NCBI GenBank assembly: GCA_947000775.1
Contig: CAMQGK010000299.1
Span: 22,253,501-22,317,500, forward strand
Origin: Pterois miles
Lineage: Eukaryota > Chordata > Actinopteri > Perciformes > Scorpaenidae
Direction: 5' to 3'
DNA length: 64,000 bases
In this document: positions 50,885 through 62,309 of the stretch, in pieces
Layout: each line of letters starts with the position of its first letter
Numbering within the stretch: position 1 is the first letter of the stretch
Program-made: the position numbers and the translations under genes
Notes under the pieces: generated by a model
Seen by the model: the letters and a program-made list of their open reading frames with translations, nothing else
Database searches by the model: none
What the model was told of the DNA's origin: nothing

Positions 50885-51870
50885 ATCCTCTCTGGGAACC
50901 ATCACCTGAACGTGGTGGGGAGGTCTGTGAGTCCCTATGACCCTGAGGCTGTCTGGAGCCTGGTTCTCCTGGTAGGGTCTCCCATGGCAGACTGGTCTCA
51001 GGTGAGGGGCCAGACTAAGAATGGTTCAAAAAGACCCTATGAGTAACCGAGGAAGAGAGATCTGGCCTGGAGGAGGTCTGGGGCCCCCGTCCGGAGCCAG
51101 GCCCAGATAGAGGGCTTACCTCTAAGCACAGCCTCAGGTCTTGAACCATACTCCTGGATAGGGGTTGGTCTCTATTCTTGGTTGTGAGGATACTCACAAA
51201 TCCCTGGGTGAGTGCTACTACTTTGGAGTTTACCCAGTGGACGAGAGGGTTGCCTCCCTACCCCTTCGGGTTATGGGGGCGGAGGGACTCTCCATAACCC
51301 AAACAGCAGTTTGGAGTTTTCGGCCTTCTTGGAGACCCTGAATGGAGTCCTGTATGGGGCTCCAGTATCGGACTCCCTGATTTAAAGCATTCGTTTGTTA
51401 CTGGACTTCTGTGTTAGTCATGGTTTGTCCATAATGAATACCATGTTTGAACATAAGGATGCTCATAAGTATACATGGTACCAGAGCACTCTAGGCTGAA
51501 GGTCGATGATTGATTTTGTGATCGTATCATCTGATCTGAGGCCAAACGGATAGTGCAGATGACCTGGGAACGTCTGGAGGAGGCCCCTGTCTGAGAGATC
51601 TTCAACACGTGTGGAGCTTTTCTTATATCCCTGTGGAGGTTGGGGATATTGAACTCGGCAACGTTCAGAGATTCCATTGCTGAAGCTGTGGAGGTGAGCT
51701 GTAGTATAAAAGTCTTAGCTGCCTCAAGGGGTGGTAACCCTCGAACACTGTGGTGGAAACTGGTGGTCAGGGAAGCCGTCCGACTGAAAGAAGGAGTCCT
51801 TGATATGTTATCTTCTTGATATGTTATCTCAGAAGGCCGGTTCCAGGCCAGACGTGTGGCAACTTGGGGT
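50885..51870 (+). mobile_element. Non-LTR retrotransposon fragment (endonuclease region)
   Basis: Degenerate sequence with GGGAACCATCACCTGAACGT and AGTCCCTATGACCCTGAGGC, then a region that would encode GFCVSHGLSIMNTMFEH-like (TTCTGTGTTAGTCATGGTTT; TCCATAATGAATACCATGTT) and RSMIDFVIVSSDLRP-like residues. This is the apurinic-type endonuclease part of the LINE family whose 3' pieces occur at 3125 and 13755. Multiple stops and deletions. Confidence 0.75.
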
Positions 51871-52300
51871 GGGCACGGTTCAGGTAAAAAACAACAGAAC
51901 TGTTTGGTTCGCTAGTCAAAGTTGGGTTTGTGTATGTACCGGTCGGTTAATTTTAAATAGGTTATGAGGCCGATTATGTATTTTTTTTTGTTGGGTTTAT
52001 TGCCACACTAGAAGTCAAGGCCTATGGAAAGAGGCTGGGACACGGCGGACAGGAATATGAGGTATAAAACATGCTTAGGGTAACTGAAGCTGTGGTTGTG
52101 CATAGTTATTATTATTATTATTAGTAGTAGTAGTATAGTTATTAGCCAGGGCTGAATGAGGACAATCTCGTCTTCTAGCAGAAGGACATGAAGACAGGAT
52201 GAACAGAGGAGAGCTGATCTGATTCAGTGTCTGTTTACTTTATGCTGTTGATCTGAATCTCTGTGTTTTTAATTATTATTATTTAGTTAGTACGTTGATA
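51871..52300. other. Unassigned sequence
   Basis: AT-rich, with ATT/AGT triplet run at 52105-52135. No gene or known element recognised. Confidence 0.5.
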
Positions 52301-52304
52301 GATT

Positions 52305-52440
52305 AATGGTAGAGGTCGGGAGATTAATGGTAGAGGTCGGGAGATTAACGGTGGAGGTTGGTAGATTAACGGTAGAGGTCGGTAGATTAACGGTACAGGT
52401 TGGTAGAGCAACGGCAGAGGTCAGTAGATTAATGGTAGAG
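52305..52440. repeat. 21-bp minisatellite
   Basis: Six or seven copies of AGATTAACGGTAGAGGTCGG(T/G), spacing of 21 bp at 52321 and 52342. Confidence 0.88.
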
Positions 52441-53285
52441 GTTTCGTTATTCTGTTTTCTGTTTGTTGTATTTATTTATACATAGTAAACAAACAGATCA
52501 TTGTATCACTGAGTCGCTGGTTGAAGAAAGGTTTGAATGAGTCATTAAAGTGGAGGAATGAAGGTGTGAATGAGTTGACAGGTGTGACTGAGTTGTTGGT
52601 TGAAGACAGGTGTTATTGAGTCGTTAGTTGAAGACAGGTGTGACTGAGTTGTTGGTTGAAGGCAGGTGTGAATGAGTCGTTGGTTGAAGACAGGTGTTAT
52701 TGAGTCGTTAGTTGAAGACAGGTGTGACTGAGTTGTTGGTTGAAGACAGGTGTTATTGAGTCGTTGGTTGAAGACAGGTGTGAATGAGTCGGTTGAAGAC
52801 AGGTGTGAATGAGTCGGTTGAAGACAGGTGTTATTGAGTCGTTGGTTGAAGACAGGTGTTATTGAGTCGTTGGTTGATGACAGGTGTTATTGAGTCGTTG
52901 GTTGAAGACAGGTGTGAATGAGTTGTTGGTTGAAGACAGGTGTGAATGAGTTGTTGGTTGATGACAGGTGTGAATGAGTTGTTGGTTGAAGACAGGCGTG
53001 AATGAGTCGTCGGTTGAAGACAGGTTTGAATGAGTTGTTGGTTGATGACAGGTGTGAATGAGTTGTTGGTTGAAGACAGGTGTGAATGAGTCGTTGGTTG
53101 AAGACAGGTGTGAATGAGTCGTTGTTGAAGACAGGTTTGAATGAGTCGTTGGTTGAAGACAGGTGTGAATGAGTTGTTGGTTGAAGACAGGTGTGAATGA
53201 TTCGTCGGTTGAAGACAGGTTTGAATGAGTCGTTGGTTGAAGACAGGTGTGAATGAGTCGTTGGTTGAAGACAGGTGTGAATGAC

Positions 53286-53655
53286 TCATTGATGTCCCCA
53301 GGAGGACTGGGGCTGTTAAATGGCTCCTATTGGCTGGAGGAGGACAGGTGAGGTGATGATGTCACTGTGATGTAGGTCAGAGTGTGTATTCAGTGTTCTG
53401 AACCACACTGCTGTTTAAATGATGAAGGTTTAAGATCAGTGAGGTGTGATCAGATGACCCCTGTTTCTTCTTCTGTAGTTTATAATCACACACTAACACA
53501 CACTAATACACACTGATACACACTGATACACACACACAACTGACTCTATAAGAAACATTCATTCAGTTACAGCAAAACAGTGTGTGTGTGTCTGTGTGTG
53601 TGTATGTGTGTCTGTGTGTGTGTATGTGTGTCTGTGTGTGTATGTGTGTGTGTGT
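53286..53655. repeat. Higher-order spacer, copy 1
   Basis: Begins TCATTGATGTCCCCAGGAGG, includes GGCTGTTAAATGGCTCCTAT and CTGTTTAAATGATGAAGGTT, and ends AGTTACAGCAAAACAGTGTG. Copies 2 (54646) and 3 (55841) are nearly identical, including the small TG/CA runs. Confidence 0.92.
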
Positions 53656-54645
53656 GACAGGTGTGAATGAGTCGTTGGTTTAAGACAGGTGTGACTGAGT
53701 TGTTGGTTGAAGGCAGGTGTGAATGAGTCGTTGGTTGAAGACAGGTGTTAATGAGTCGTTAGTTGAAGACAGGTGTGACTGAGTTGTTGGTTGAAGACAG
53801 GTGTGAATGAGTCGTTGGTTGAAGACAGGTGTGAATGAGTCGTTAGTTGAAGACAGGTGTGAATGAGTCGTTAGTTGAAGACAGGTGTTATTGAGTCATT
53901 GGTTGAAGACAGGTGTTATTGAGTCGTTGGTTGAAGACAGGTGTGAATGAGTCGGTTGAAGACAGGTGTGAATGAGTCGGTTGAAGACAGGTGTTATTGA
54001 GTCGTTGGTTGAAGACAGGTGTTATTGAGTCATTGGTTGATGACAGGTGTTATTGAGTCGTTGGTTGAAGACAGGTGTGAATGAGTTGTTGGTTGAAGAC
54101 AGGTGTGAATGAGTTGTTGGTTGATGACAGGTGTGAATGAGTTGTTGGTTGAAGACAGGCGTGAATGAGTCGTCGGTTGAAGACAGGTTTGAATGAGTCG
54201 TTGGTTGAAGACAGGTGTGAATGAGTCGGTTGAAGACAGGTGTTATTGAGTCGTTGGTTGAAGACAGGTGTTATTGAGTCATTGGTTGATGACAGGTGTT
54301 ATTGAGTCGTTGGTTGAAGACAGGTGTGAATGAGTTGTTGGTTGAAGACAGGTGTGAATGAGTTGTTGGTTGATGACAGGTGTGAATGAGTTGTTGGTTG
54401 AAGACAGGCGTGAATGAGTCGTCGGTTGAAGACAGGTTTGAATGAGTCGTTGGTTGAAGACAGGTGTGAATGAGTCGTTGGTTGAAGACAGGTGTGAATG
54501 AGTCGTCGGTTGAAGACAGGTGTGAATGAGTCGTTGGTTGAAGACAGGTTTGAATGAGTCGTTGGTTGAAGACAGGTGTGAATGAGTTGTTGGTTGAAGA
54601 CAGGTGTGAATGAGTCGTTGGTTGAAGACAGGTGTGAATGACTCA

Positions 54646-55011
54646 TTGATGTCCCCAGCAGGACTGGGGCTGTTAAATGGCTCCTATTGGCTGGAGGAGG
54701 ACAGGTGAGGGGATGATGTCACTGTGATGTAGGTCAGAGTGTGTATTCAGTGTTCTGAACCACACTGCTGTTTAAATGATGAAGGTTTAAGATCAGTGAG
54801 GTGTGATCAGATGACCCCTGTTTCTTCTTCTGTAGTTTATAATCACACACTAATACACACTGATACACACTGATACACACACACACGCACACACACACAC
54901 ACACAACTGACTCTATAAGAAACATTCATTCAGTTACAGCAAAACAGTGTGTGTGTGTCTGTGTGTGTGTGTGTGTATGTGTCTGTGTGTGTATGTGTGT
55001 GTGTGTGTATG

Positions 55012-55044
<33 letters not shown>

Positions 55045-55074
55045 CTGTGTGTGTGTGTATGTGTGTGTGTGACA
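54646..55074. repeat. Higher-order spacer, copy 2
   Basis: The same as copy 1 with an extra CACGCACACAC expansion, and GATGAT changed to GGATGAT. It shares the CCCCAGCAGG variant with copy 3, so copies 2 and 3 are closest relatives. Confidence 0.92.
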
Positions 55075-55840
55075 GGTGTGAATGAGTCGTTGGTTTAAGA
55101 CAGGTGTGAATGAGTCGTTAGTTGAAGACGGGTGTTATTGAGTCGTCAGTTGAAGACAGGTGTTATTGAGTCGTTAGTTGAAGACAGGTGTGAATGAGTC
55201 GGTTGAAGACAGGTGTTATTGAGTTGTTGGTTGAAGACAGGTGTGAATGAGTTGTTGGTTGATGACAGGTGTAAATGAGTTGTTGGTTGAAGACAGGTGT
55301 GAATGAGTTGTTGGTTGATGACAGGTGTAAATGAGTTGTTGGTTGAAGACAGGTGTGAATGAGTTGTTGGTTCATGGCAGGTGTTATTGAGTCGTTGGTT
55401 GAAGACAGGTGTGAATGAGTCGTTGGTTGAAGACAGGTGTTAATGAGTCGTTGGTTGAAGACAGGTGTGAATGAGTCGTTGGTTGAAGACAGGTGTGAAT
55501 GAGTTGTTGGTTCATGACAGGTGTAAATGAGTTGTTGGTTGAAGACAGGTGTGAATGAGTTGTTGGTTCATGGCAGGTGTTATTGAGTCGTTGGTTGAAG
55601 ACAGGTGTGAATGAGTCGTTGGTTGAAGACAGGTGTTAATGAGTCGTTGGTTGAAGACAGGTGTGAATGAGTCGTTGGTTGAAGACAGGTGTTATTGAGT
55701 CGTTGGTTGAAGACAGGTTTGAATGAGTCGTTGGTTGATGACAGGAGTTATTGAGTCGTTGGTTGAAGACAGGTGTTAATGAGTCGTTGGTTGAAGACAG
55801 GTGTTAATGAGTTGTTGGTTGCAGACAGGTGTGAATGAGT

Positions 55841-56150
55841 CATTGATGTCCCCAGCAGGACTGGGGCTGTTAAATGGCTCCTATTGGCTGGAGGAGGACA
55901 GGTGAGGTGATGATGTCACTGTGATGTAGGTCAGAGTGTGTATTCAGTGTTCTGAACCACACTGCTGTTTAAATGATGAAGGTTTAAGATCAGTGAGGTG
56001 TGATCAGATGACCCCTGTTTCTTCTTCTGTAGTTTATAATCACACACTAATACACACTGATACACACTGATACACACACACACGCACACACACACACACA
56101 CACAACTGACTCTATAAGAAACATTCATTCAGTTACAGCAAAACAGTGTG
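55841..56150. repeat. Higher-order spacer, copy 3
   Basis: Matches copies 1 and 2 through AAACATTCATTCAGTTACAG and then passes into the long irregular TG run. Confidence 0.92.
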
Positions 56151-56200
56151 TGTGTCTGTGTGTGTGTATGTGTCTGTGTGTGTATGTGTGTGTGTGTATG

Positions 56201-56233
<33 letters not shown>

Positions 56234-56560
56234 CTGTGTGTGTGTGTCTGTGTGTGTGTGTATATTTGTATATGTGTGTGTGTTTGTTTGAGTGTGTATT
56301 TGTGTGTTTGTTTGAGTGTGTATTTGTGTTTGTTTGTTTGTGTGTGTGTGTATATGTTTGTGTGTGTGCGTGTTTGTTTGTGTGTGGTGTGTGTGTGTGC
56401 GTGTGTGTATGTACGTGTGTGTGTGTATCTGTTTGTGTATGTGTGTGTGTGTTTGTATGTGTGTGTGTGTGCGTGTATGTGAGTGTGTGTATGTGTATAT
56501 GTGTGTGTTTGTGTGTATTTGTATGTGTGTGTGTGTGGGTGTGCGTGTGACATCTGGGAA

Positions 56561-57354
56561 ACCCGCCGGTTGATGTCGCTATTTAAATGCAAATGTGTGT
56601 GTGAGTGTCGAACACACTGCAGCGCTTCGTCTCAGTAAATCAGATCAGAAACGACAATAATCGAATCAGAAACAATGTTTCTTTATTTGTTCATTTCTGT
56701 TTGAATATTAATATTTTATTTTTGTAATAATTTTGTTTTTGGTTCAACATTCATCTTTTAGCTTAAAGACTTTAAATTCTGTCATAAAAAACAGACTTTA
56801 ACATCTGAAAGACAATTTTCCTTTAAAATGTAAATCTTAAAGTAAATAAAAGAAACAGAAGCATAAAGAATAAACAGAAATGATGAACATCAACAAACTT
56901 CAGATTTAATCCATTAAATTTTTTCAAGGTGAAATTAATTCTTATTTGTTGCAGTGAAATCAGAAGTGAAGCTGATAAAAGTGTCTGAGTTGTAAATGAG
57001 ACTAAATGTTTCTTCTTCTTCTCCCATACAGAACCTCATAGAGAAAAGAGACGATTTTAAGGACACAGAGGACAAACATGGAATCAGGTACCAGAGTGAA
57101 TAATAGAATAATAAATGTACTTTCACAAGTGTCACTTTGATGGATGGAGTTCTGAATGTAAATGAGATTAGCGAGCAGCTGCAGTTTGATAAAACAATCT
57201 GATCTCAGTTCAGTGTTTAACATCACAATCCACCGTTATATTATTAGTTATTATTTATTGACGAGTCTGAAGATGCTAATGAAACCACTGACTTCTGTTT
57301 GGTTCTTTACTGTAATAACAAGAATTAGAACAAGCTCATAATTCAGCTGTTTGA
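56561..57354. other. Unassigned AT-rich intergenic sequence
   Basis: Single-copy-looking, with a MEF2-like CTATTTAAATG at 56579. No exon recognised. Confidence 0.5.
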
Positions 57355-57359
57355 TTATG

Positions 57360-59402
57360 GACGATCCTCCTCATCTCCTCCTCTCCTCCTCCTCCTCTCT
57401 TCCTCTCCTCCTCTCCTCCTCCTCCTCTCTTCCTCTCTTCCTCTCCTCCTCCTCCTCCTCTCTTCCTCTCCTCCTCTCCTCCTCCTCCTCCCCTCCTCCT
57501 CTCTTCCTCTCCTCCTCTCCTCCTCCTCTCCTCTTCTCCTCCTCCTCTTTTCCTCTCCTCCTCCTCCTCTCTTCCTCTCTTCCTCTCCTCCTCCTCCTCC
57601 TCTCCTCCTCTCCTCCTCCTCCTCTCCTCCTCCTCTCTTCCTCTCCTCCTCTCTTCCTCTCCTCCTCTCTTCCTCTCCTCTTCTCCTCCTCCTCCTCTTT
57701 TCCTCTCCTTCTCCTCCTCTCTTCCTCTCTTCCTCTCCTCCTCCTCCTCTCTTCCTCTCTTCCTCTCCTCCTCCTCCTCCTCTCTTCCTCTCCTCCTCCT
57801 CCTCTCCTCCTCCTCCTCTCTTCCTCTCCTCCTCTCCTCCTCCTCCTCTCCTCCTCCTCCTCTCTTCCTCTCCTCCTCTTCTCCTTTCCTCCTCTCCTCC
57901 TCCTCCTCTCCTCCTCTCTTCCTCTTCTCCTCTCCTGCTCCTCCTCTCTTCCTCTTCTCCTCTCCTGCTCCTCCTCTCTTCCTCTTGTCCTCTCCTCCTC
58001 CTCCTCCCCTCCTCCTCTATTCCTCTCCTCCTCTCCTCCTCCTCTCCTCTTCTCCTCCTCCTCTTTTCCTCTCCTCCTCCTCCTCTCTTCCTCTCTTCCT
58101 CTCCTCCTCCTCCTCCTCTCTTCCTCTCCTCCTCTCCTCCTCCTCCTCTCCTCCTCCTCTCTTCCTCTCCTCCTCTCTTCCTCTCCTCCTCTCTTCCTCT
58201 CCTCCTCTCTTCCTCTCCTCTTCTCCTCCTCCTCCTCTTTTCCTCTCCTCCTCCTCCTCTCCTCCTCTCTTCCTCTCTTCCTCTCCTCCTCCTCCTCTCT
58301 TCCTCTCTTCCTCTCCTCCTCCTCCTCCTCTCTTCCTCTCCTCCTCCTCCTCTCCTCCTCCTCCTCTCTTCCTCTCCTCCTCTCCTCCTCCTCCTCTCTT
58401 CCTCTCCTCCTCTTCTCCTTTCCTCCTCTCCTCCTCCTCCTCTCCTCCTCTCTTCCTCTTCTCCTCTCCTGCTCCTCCTCTCTTCCTCTTCTCCTCTCCT
58501 GCTCCTCCTCTCTTCCTCTTGTCCTCTCCTGCTCCTCCTCTCTTCTTCTCCTCCCCCTCCTCCCCTCCTCTTCTCCTCTCCTCCTCTCCTCCTCCTCCTC
58601 CTCTCTTCCTCTCCTCCTCTCCTGCTCCTCCTCTCTTCTTCTCCTCCCCCTCCTCTCCTCCTCCTCTCTTCCTCTCTTCCTCTCCTACTCTCCTCCTCTT
58701 CTCCTCTCCTCCTCTCCTCCTCCTCCTCTCTTCCTCTCCTCCTCTCCTGCTCCTCCTCTCTTCCTCTCCTCCTCCTCGTGGTCCTCCTCTCTTCCTCTTC
58801 TCCTCTCCTGCTCCTCCTCTCTTCCTCTCCTACTCTCCTCCTCTCCTCCTCTTCTCCTCTCCTCCTCTCCTGCTCCTCCTCTCTTCCTCTCCTACTCTCC
58901 TCCTCCTCCTCCTCTCTTCCTCTCCTCGTCTTCTCCTCTCCTCCTCTCCTGCTCCTCCTCTCTTCCTCTCCTCCTCCTCTTTTCCTTTCCTCTCCTCCTC
59001 TCCTGCTCCTCCTCTCTTTCTCTCCTCCTCATCTCCTCTTCTCCTCCTCCTCTCTTCCTCTCCTCCTCTCCTGCTCCCCCTCCCTTCCTCTCCTCCTCCT
59101 CCTCTCATTCTCCTCTCCTTCTCCTCATCATCTCCCCTTCCTCTCGTCCTCTTCTCCTCTCCTTCTCTCCTCCCTCTCATCCTCCTCCTCCTCTCTGCCT
59201 CTCCTCTTTTTTTCCTCCTCTTCTCCTCCTCATCTTCCTCTCCTCCTCCTCTCCTCCTTCTCCACGTCCTCTCCTCCTTTTCCTCCCCTCCTCCCCTCTT
59301 CCTCTCATCCTCCACTTCTCCTCCTCCTCCTCCTCTTCCTCTCATCCTCCTCCTCCTCCTCTCCTCTCCTCCTCCTCCTCTCTTCCTCTCCTCCTCCTTG
59401 CC
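57360..59402. repeat. 2-kb polypyrimidine tract (CTCCTCCTCTCTTC)n
   Basis: The plus strand is almost purely C/T for about 2 kb; very few G (GCTCCTCC, GTCC, TGGTCC) and A interruptions. Longer blocks are duplicated: the order around 57520-57960 is repeated around 58038-58510. Ser/Leu/Pro frames of over 700 codons, and Arg/Glu frames on the other strand, are artefacts. Confidence 0.96.
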
Positions 59403-59697
59403 CTCCTCTCTCTCTGTGGTTGTGTTTCACCTTGGCGGTCCAGACGTGGTCCTCCCTTCGGAGAGTCGGAGGCCTTCATCCCTAGAAGACCGTAGAGCTG
59501 TTACTGTGAAAAGTCTGTGTCACTTCCTGTGTGAAGCTGAGTGTCGTCATAGAAACAGAATGAAGCTGTGACAGAAAAACATTCAGCTTTGTTTCATTTG
59601 TCGACCAAAAAGTTTCAGTGATGTGAAGTTGACCTGAGGTCAAACTGCAGGGACCACATGTCCCCCCCATCCCTCACCGGCTTCACACCAGTACCAT
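59403..59697. other. Unassigned sequence upstream of the EBF exon
   Basis: After the pyrimidine tract come GTGGTTGTGTTTCACCTTGG and GAAGCTGTGACAG. No exon recognised. Confidence 0.45.
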
Positions 59698-59812
59698 GAA
59701 CTGGAACCAGAAATGGAACCAGAACTGGAACCAGAAGTGGAACCAGAAATGGAACCAGAAGTGGAACCAGAAGTGGAACCAGAACCAGAACTGGAACCAG
59801 AACTGGAACCAG
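59698..59812. repeat. 12-bp minisatellite
   Basis: About nine copies of TGGAACCAGAA(G/C) with AAA variants. Confidence 0.92.
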
Positions 59813-60028
59813 TTCAGAGTCTTGATGGAGACACAGACCAGTAGAGAGAGAGACAGAGAGAGTAAATGACTGCGCAAGGTCTCTCTCTGGTTGGTCGGTT
59901 AGAGAGCCCGCCCCCTCCTTTCTTCCTCCCCTCTTCCTCTCTTCCTCCCCTCCTTCCCTCCGGTCCTCCTCCTCCCCTCCTCCTCTTCTTTCTCTCTCCA
60001 CACACACACACAGTCTCACCTCTCCTGT

Positions 60029-60052
60029 CCTTATATGGTCAGGCCCCGCCCT
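60029..60052 (+). promoter_or_regulatory. CArG box and GC box upstream of EBF exon 1
   Basis: CCTTATATGG (60029-60038) is a perfect CC(A/T)6GG SRF-type element, followed by CCCCGCCC (60045-60052), an Sp1-type box. The pair lies about 750 bp before the EBF start codon. Use as a promoter is inferred. Confidence 0.45.
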
Positions 60053-60169
60053 CAGGCTGTGATGTCAGTGGCTCAGGAGGAAGACCCGTGGGGTTTTTGG
60101 GTTTTGGCGTCCAGTCCTGTGGGGCCGCAGGGCTGAGAGTTTCTCCTCTCTGCTCCTCATCCCTCCATC

Positions 60170-60375
60170 AGCAGCGCTCTCTCTTGCTCTCTCCTCCTCT
60201 CTCCTCCTCTCTCCTCCTCTGCTCCTCCTCTCTCCTTCTCTCTCCTCCTCTCTCCTCCTCTCTACTCTCTCCTCCTCTCTCCTCCTCTGCTCCTCCTCTC
60301 TCCTCCTCTCTCCTCTGCTCCTCCTCTCTCCTCCTCTCTCCTCCTCTGCTCCTCCTCTCTCCTGCTCTCTCCTCC
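60170..60375. repeat. (CTCTCTCCTC)n pyrimidine tract
   Basis: C/T-rich units with GCTCCTCC interruptions, similar to 10895 and 57360. It may lie within the 5' UTR or promoter of the EBF gene. Confidence 0.88.
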
Positions 60376-60793
60376 TGTCCTCTCTTTGGGGAAAAGAAAA
60401 AAGACACTTTGCTTGATTCTCCGTCCGGACTCGTCTCTGTTCATCCTCTTGTTTTCTCGTCCTCTGAGGATTTTATTTTTCTTTTTTGCTCCTCGTCCTC
60501 CCTTCTTTCCTTCCTGTCAGGTTTCAACTTAAAAAAACAGGAAATCTTTGTTTGAGAGTAAAAAGTTTGATGTAAAAAGTCAAAAAGAGGAAAAGTTGCA
60601 GTTGAATCAAACTGTTGTGGCTTCACTGCCGCCGTTGGCGTTCGAACTTCAAAGCCTTTCGAGTCGCCGTTTGTCCCGTCGAGCCGTTTTTTCGTTTTTT
60701 TCTGCTGGACTTTTGTATTTTCTCTGTTTATTTTCTTCAAATCTTGTCGTCGTGGTCGTGCGGTTGCGGCGGCTGCAGTTTGGCGCCCCGGAG
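60376..60793 (+). promoter_or_regulatory. ebf3: Probable 5' UTR of EBF gene
   Basis: The leader is T- and G-rich with CpGs and ends GCGCCCCGGAG before the ATG. The same frame is open back to an ATG at 60548, so an 82-residue extension is possible, but its sequence (Phe/Leu/Val-rich) does not resemble any EBF protein. Confidence 0.5.
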
Positions 60794-60915
60794 ATGTTCG
60801 GGATCCAGGACAACCTGCCCCGCGGGGCCACGGCCAGCATGAAGGAGGAGCCGCTGGCCGTTCGCTCCTGGATGCACTCTGCCGGCGTGGTGGATGCCAG
60901 CACGGCCGCTCAGAG
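60794..60915 (+). CDS. ebf3: EBF/COE transcription factor, first coding exon (partial gene)
   Basis: EBF (early B-cell factor, Collier/Olf/EBF) proteins are zinc-knuckle, IPT/HLH DNA-binding transcription factors in neuronal, adipose and lymphoid development. This exon encodes MFGIQDNLPRGATASMKEEP, then LAVRSWMHSAGVVDASTAAQ, and stops at CAG AG|GTAAAC (phase 2; the next base would complete Ser, as in AAQSGVGLARAHFEKQ). MKEEPL and VRSWMHxAGVVDAxTAAQ are closest to EBF3 as I remember the family (EBF1 and EBF4 have MQGAG). The GSGMN-type insert of human EBF1/EBF3 is missing. Only about 40 of some 590 residues lie in the window, so the paralogue (ebf3 versus ebf1/ebf4) is not certain. The DNA-binding domain is off the right edge. 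Confidence 0.82.
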
Positions 60916-61079
60916 GTAAACTCGCCACTCACTGCCGCCCCAGAGGGATTCTGGGAGCTGGAGTCCCAGTGGACAGACGGCCGCTCTCAGATCAGGAAGA
61001 GAGCGCTTTAAATCCTCAGAAAGACGCTGCAGCCGAAGACGATTTCTAACATTCACACAGCTCCATCTAATATGAGAAG

Positions 61080-61400
61080 ATAAATATAATAATAATATAT
61101 TTCACATATTTCTGATAATATGAGAAGATAAATATAATAATAGTAACAATAATATATTTCACATATTTCTGATAATATAAGATTAATATAATAATGGTAA
61201 CAATAATATATTTCACATATTTCTGATAATATAAGATTAATATAATAATAGTAACAATAATATATTTCACATATTTCTGATAATATAAGATTAATATAAT
61301 AATGGTAACAATAATATATTTCACATATTTCTGATGATATGAGAAGATAAATATAATAATAGTAACAATAATATATTTCACATATTTCTGATAATCAGAA
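61080..61400. repeat. 54/57-bp AT-rich tandem repeat in EBF intron 1
   Basis: The TTTCACATATTTCTGATAAT box recurs at 61101, 61158, 61212, 61266, 61320 and 61377, i.e. periods of 57, 54, 54, 54 and 57. Confidence 0.93.
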
Positions 61401-61779
61401 CAACTGAAGACATATATTTTTTTCTGATAATTTAATAAATAAATATAATATAATAATAATAGTTTTACGTGGCTCTGAGTTGTATCAGGACATTTTATTT
61501 GAAAGATTTTCTAAAGTAAAATTCTGATTGATTTTAATAGAAAATCATTTTTAATCACAGTCTGAAATGTGGGATCATATTTGTAGTTTTTCTGCTGCTC
61601 AGAACAAAGTGAACATTTATTACATAAAATCTCATATTACAAAAGATGAAATCTTCTCATCAGCGTGTGAAATGTCTGAATCCACTTTCTGAGTTTTCAT
61701 ATTTATCAGAGTCCATGAAATAAAAAGACGTCATGAATAATAACCATGTAGTTTGTGACACCGAAACATTTTAGATCAC

Positions 61780-61812
<33 letters not shown>

Positions 61813-62090
61813 GTAGATGAATAAACAGAGGCTTTAATGTTAGTGAAGGTCAAATGTGCAGCGTGCGCCAGCAGCAGCATTTCCTCACAGAAATATGTCG
61901 AGTTTACTTCACTAATAATAAATGTATTAATAATAACGTTTAAGTCAAAGAAGGAAACATGATTTTTAAAATGCTGTGAAATACTCAAAACATTATAATT
62001 CCAATAAAGCCGTTTCACAGATAGGTGCACATTAAATTAAATTCATCTTTGTACCTCTGACATCTGAAACATGTTTCAAACCACTAAGAT
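61401..62090. other. EBF intron 1, AT-rich
   Basis: Contains an (AAT)n run at 61780-61812. No exon or element recognised. Confidence 0.55.
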
Positions 62091-62096
62091 TAATAT

Positions 62097-62308
62097 GAAC
62101 ATTTTCATAAAGCAGGTGGTTAAAAGCTTCAAATTTATGACAGTATAATAAATATTAATCTGCTCGCATCAGGATGGAAAATAGTTTAAACAGTTAAACA
62201 TTCGCTCAAATGTTAATAATTATGAAATGAATATTGTCATGAAGCGTCAAAATAAAATCCATCAGCAGAGAAATCGTCCGATTACAGCCGCACACATTTA
62301 TAACGTAT
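62097..62308. repeat. Segmental duplication, copy A
   Basis: Shares ATTTTCATAAAGCAGGTGGT, CTGCTCGCATCAGGATGGAA and GTCATGAAGCGTCAAAATAA with copy B at 62985-63268. This copy lacks the LINE-tail insertion. Confidence 0.93.
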
Positions 62309-62309
62309 A

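Larger units (their letters stand above)
52505..56560. repeat. Compound higher-order repeat: 28-bp minisatellite + spacer + GT run, three rounds
   Basis: 28-bp units (GGTTGAAGACAGGTGTGAAT + GAGTCGTT) fill 52505-53285, 53655-54645 and 55075-55840. Each block is followed by the same spacer and a GT/CA microsatellite (53286-53655, 54646-55074, 55841-56560). Spacer-to-spacer distances are about 1360 and 1195 bp. The last GT run is longest (about 400 bp). Minus-strand Asn/Gln/Leu/Ser/Thr frames are artefacts. Confidence 0.94.

Noticed and set aside
52505..55840. Possible CRISPR-like repeat-spacer array
   Set aside because: The 28-bp units are contiguous and the spacers between blocks are themselves repeated. 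This is a compound satellite.
57351..59571. 714- and 528-codon Ser/Leu/Pro-rich frames
   Set aside because: Products of the polypyrimidine tract, where stops cannot occur without A or G.
60168..60444. Arg/Glu-rich minus-strand frames
   Set aside because: Reverse reading of CTCCTC tracts.
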